Origin: a bacterium
Lineage (GTDB): Bacteria; Eremiobacterota; Eremiobacteria; Baltobacterales; Baltobacteraceae
DNA: 23,725 nucleotides
Direction: 5' to 3'
Assembly (NCBI GenBank): GCA_021782295.1
Contig: JAJXVC010000008.1
Coordinates: 1 to 23,725 of the forward strand
Position 1 is the stretch's first letter. Every line of letters begins with the position of its first letter. Of this stretch, positions 22,846 through 23,725 are shown piece by piece. The position numbers and the translations under genes were made by a program. A model generated the notes under the pieces. It searched no databases, had not been told where the DNA came from, and worked only from the letters and a program-made list of their open reading frames with translations.

Positions 22846-22974
22846 CCCTCGATACGGCTCCGGAGTTTACCCCGAGCCTGTCGAGGGGGCAGCTACTCGG
22901 GGTAGATCGGCGCCTCGATACGCTGCCTTCGGCAGCTACTCGGCGTGACAGGGGGCAGCTACTCGGCGTGACAG
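22846..22974. repeat. REP-like palindrome locus E
   Basis: Only inverted (CTAC-side) copies. The first, at about 22846-22903, has a mismatched pair of arms (GGCTC at one side, GGCAGC at the other) enclosing a nested hairpin with CCCCGAGCCTGTCGAGGGG, and a decayed end (GGTAGA instead of GGTGACA). A normal full copy follows at about 22912-22950 (stem GCTGCC-TTC-GGCAGC), then a half-element ending CGGCGTGACA at 22974. Confidence 0.9.
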
Positions 22975-22989
22975 AGATGCCGTCGTGCG

Positions 22990-23442
22990 TTAGCGATATT
23001 CGATGCCGTTGATAACGACGAAGCCGGGCGTACTCCACGAACTATGGGTGCCGCTGACGCGATGCGTCCAATCGATGCCGTCGAATCCGTCGCGATCGCG
23101 AAAGAATCGCCCTTGCACCTCGGCCTTGTCGCCGACGCGAACGAGCAGCGGGCCGAGCACGCTCTCGTCGGCGATCACGCGCGCTACGACGTGCGGCGCG
23201 ACGCGCACGTAAAACCAGAGGTGCAAACCGCTTCGCGTGCGACGCGCGGTTCGAACGCGCACGACGGTGCCGCAGATCGTCACCTCGGTGCGGGCGTGCG
23301 CGATTTTGCGCGCGGCGAGATACCCCGCGTTATCGCAGAGCCCGCTCTTCCCGTTGCCGATGCGTCCGGAGCAAGAAGCGAGAAGCACGCACGCGACGAG
23401 CGCGGCGACGGAGCGAGTGGCGACAGAAATTGCGGAGCGCAT
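22990..23442 (-). CDS. DUF3465-like small lipoprotein (OB-fold)
   Basis: 150 residues. MRSAISVATRSVAALVACVLLASCSG is a lipoprotein signal with lipobox LASC. After a short linker, ICGTVVRVRTARRTRSGLHLWFYVRV..., KAEVQGRFFRDRDGFDGIDWTHR and THSSWSTPGFVVINGIEYR follow the order of the DUF3465 family (a small OB-fold-like domain with a WTHR/WTHH motif and a final W...G..Y). Function of that family is unknown to me. The gene lies between repeat loci E and F with no operon partner. The ATG at 23442 has no clear Shine-Dalgarno sequence. The DUF assignment is from pattern memory and should be treated as probable. Confidence 0.7.
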   Translation of the reverse strand: MRSAISVATRSVAALVACVLLASCSGRIGNGKSGLCDNAGYLAARKIAHARTEVTICGTVVRVRTARRTRSGLHLWFYVRVAPHVVARVIADESVLGPLLVRVGDKAEVQGRFFRDRDGFDGIDWTHRVSGTHSSWSTPGFVVINGIEYR

Positions 23443-23481
23443 ACAGGTGGATTCCGCACGTGGGCTGGCTGAAACCTCGCC

Positions 23482-23725
23482 CGGGCCCTCGATACGGCCT
23501 CGGAGTTTACCCCGAGCCTGTCGAGGGGGGCCTACTCGGGCTGACAGATTTGTGCTCGGGCTGACAGATTTCTGCCCTCGATACGGCCCTGCAGGCCTAC
23601 TCGGGCTGACAGATTTCGGGCCCTCGATACGGCCTCGGAGTTTACCCCGAGCCTGTCGAGGGGGGCCTACTCGGGCTGACAGCTTTGTGCTCGGGCTGAT
23701 ACAGATTTCTGCCCTCGATACGGCC
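23482..23725. repeat. REP-like palindrome locus F, with 135-bp tandem duplication (cut by window edge)
   Basis: Starts 40 bp upstream of the DUF3465-like gene. A 135-bp unit starting CGGGCCCTCGATACGGCCTC at 23482 repeats at 23617 and runs off the window. Each unit holds a long-form palindrome (GGCC arms enclosing a nested hairpin of CTCGGAGTTTACCCCGAG and the GAGCCTGTCGAGGGG motif), half-elements CTCGGGCTGACA, and a short palindrome (GGCCCTGCAGGCC). All ends are of the GGGCTGACA subtype. The second unit has small differences (CTGATACAG for CTGACAG). Confidence 0.9.

Overview
The window is high-GC (about 65% in most sampled lines) bacterial chromosome from a diderm organism. An LptD/OstA-like outer-membrane barrel, five predicted lipoproteins with lipobox-type signal peptides and an O-antigen-ligase-type membrane protein all point to an outer membrane. 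The style of the NHL lipoproteins, the CysNC fusion and the repeat family make me lean to Eremiobacterota (WPS-2) or a relative. This is an inference from memory of such genomes, and nothing in the window proves it.

Layout. 1-475 is the 5' part of deoB (phosphopentomutase, minus strand, running off the left edge). 645-3229 is a coupled pair: the LptD-like barrel and a secreted protein with a CBM20/E-set-like domain. After repeat locus A come a Pro/Thr-rich lipoprotein (minus) and a divergent GtrB-type polyprenyl-phosphate glycosyltransferase (plus). 5210-9208 is a minus-strand run: pdp, a DUF2723 membrane protein and a PQQ-type beta-propeller, the last two in visibly lower-GC DNA. Divergent from pdp is an O-antigen-ligase-like gene. 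Repeat locus B (about 770 bp) separates it from mfd. Repeat locus C follows, then two tandem paralogous NHL-repeat lipoproteins. A near-perfect CIRCE operator precedes hsp20, followed by cysD-cysNC (sulfate activation). The right end holds repeat loci D, E and F, with a low-GC GIY-YIG nuclease gene and a DUF3465-like lipoprotein between them.

The most striking content is the repeat family. Six intergenic loci carry REP-like imperfect palindromes with outer sequence TGTCANNCCGAGTAG, a variable but always self-complementary inner stem, and inner-facing sequence CGTATCGAGG. Every copy has GTAG directly at the foot of the stem, as in enterobacterial REP elements. Loci A to D are mirror-symmetric, BIME-like clusters with the TGTCA ends outward; E and F contain only one orientation. 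Half-elements with the GTAG side are tandemly amplified. The small GIY-YIG gene sits between two such loci, with its stop codon at the edge of a truncated copy. No RAYT/TnpA-REP transposase is in the window, so how the family spreads is open.

Themes: envelope glycan and lipid export (LptD-like, GtrB-like, DUF2723, O-antigen ligase), nucleoside salvage (deoB, pdp), DNA repair (mfd), heat shock (hsp20 under CIRCE) and sulfate activation (cysD-cysNC). Apart from short operons these look like ordinary chromosomal neighbours rather than one pathway.
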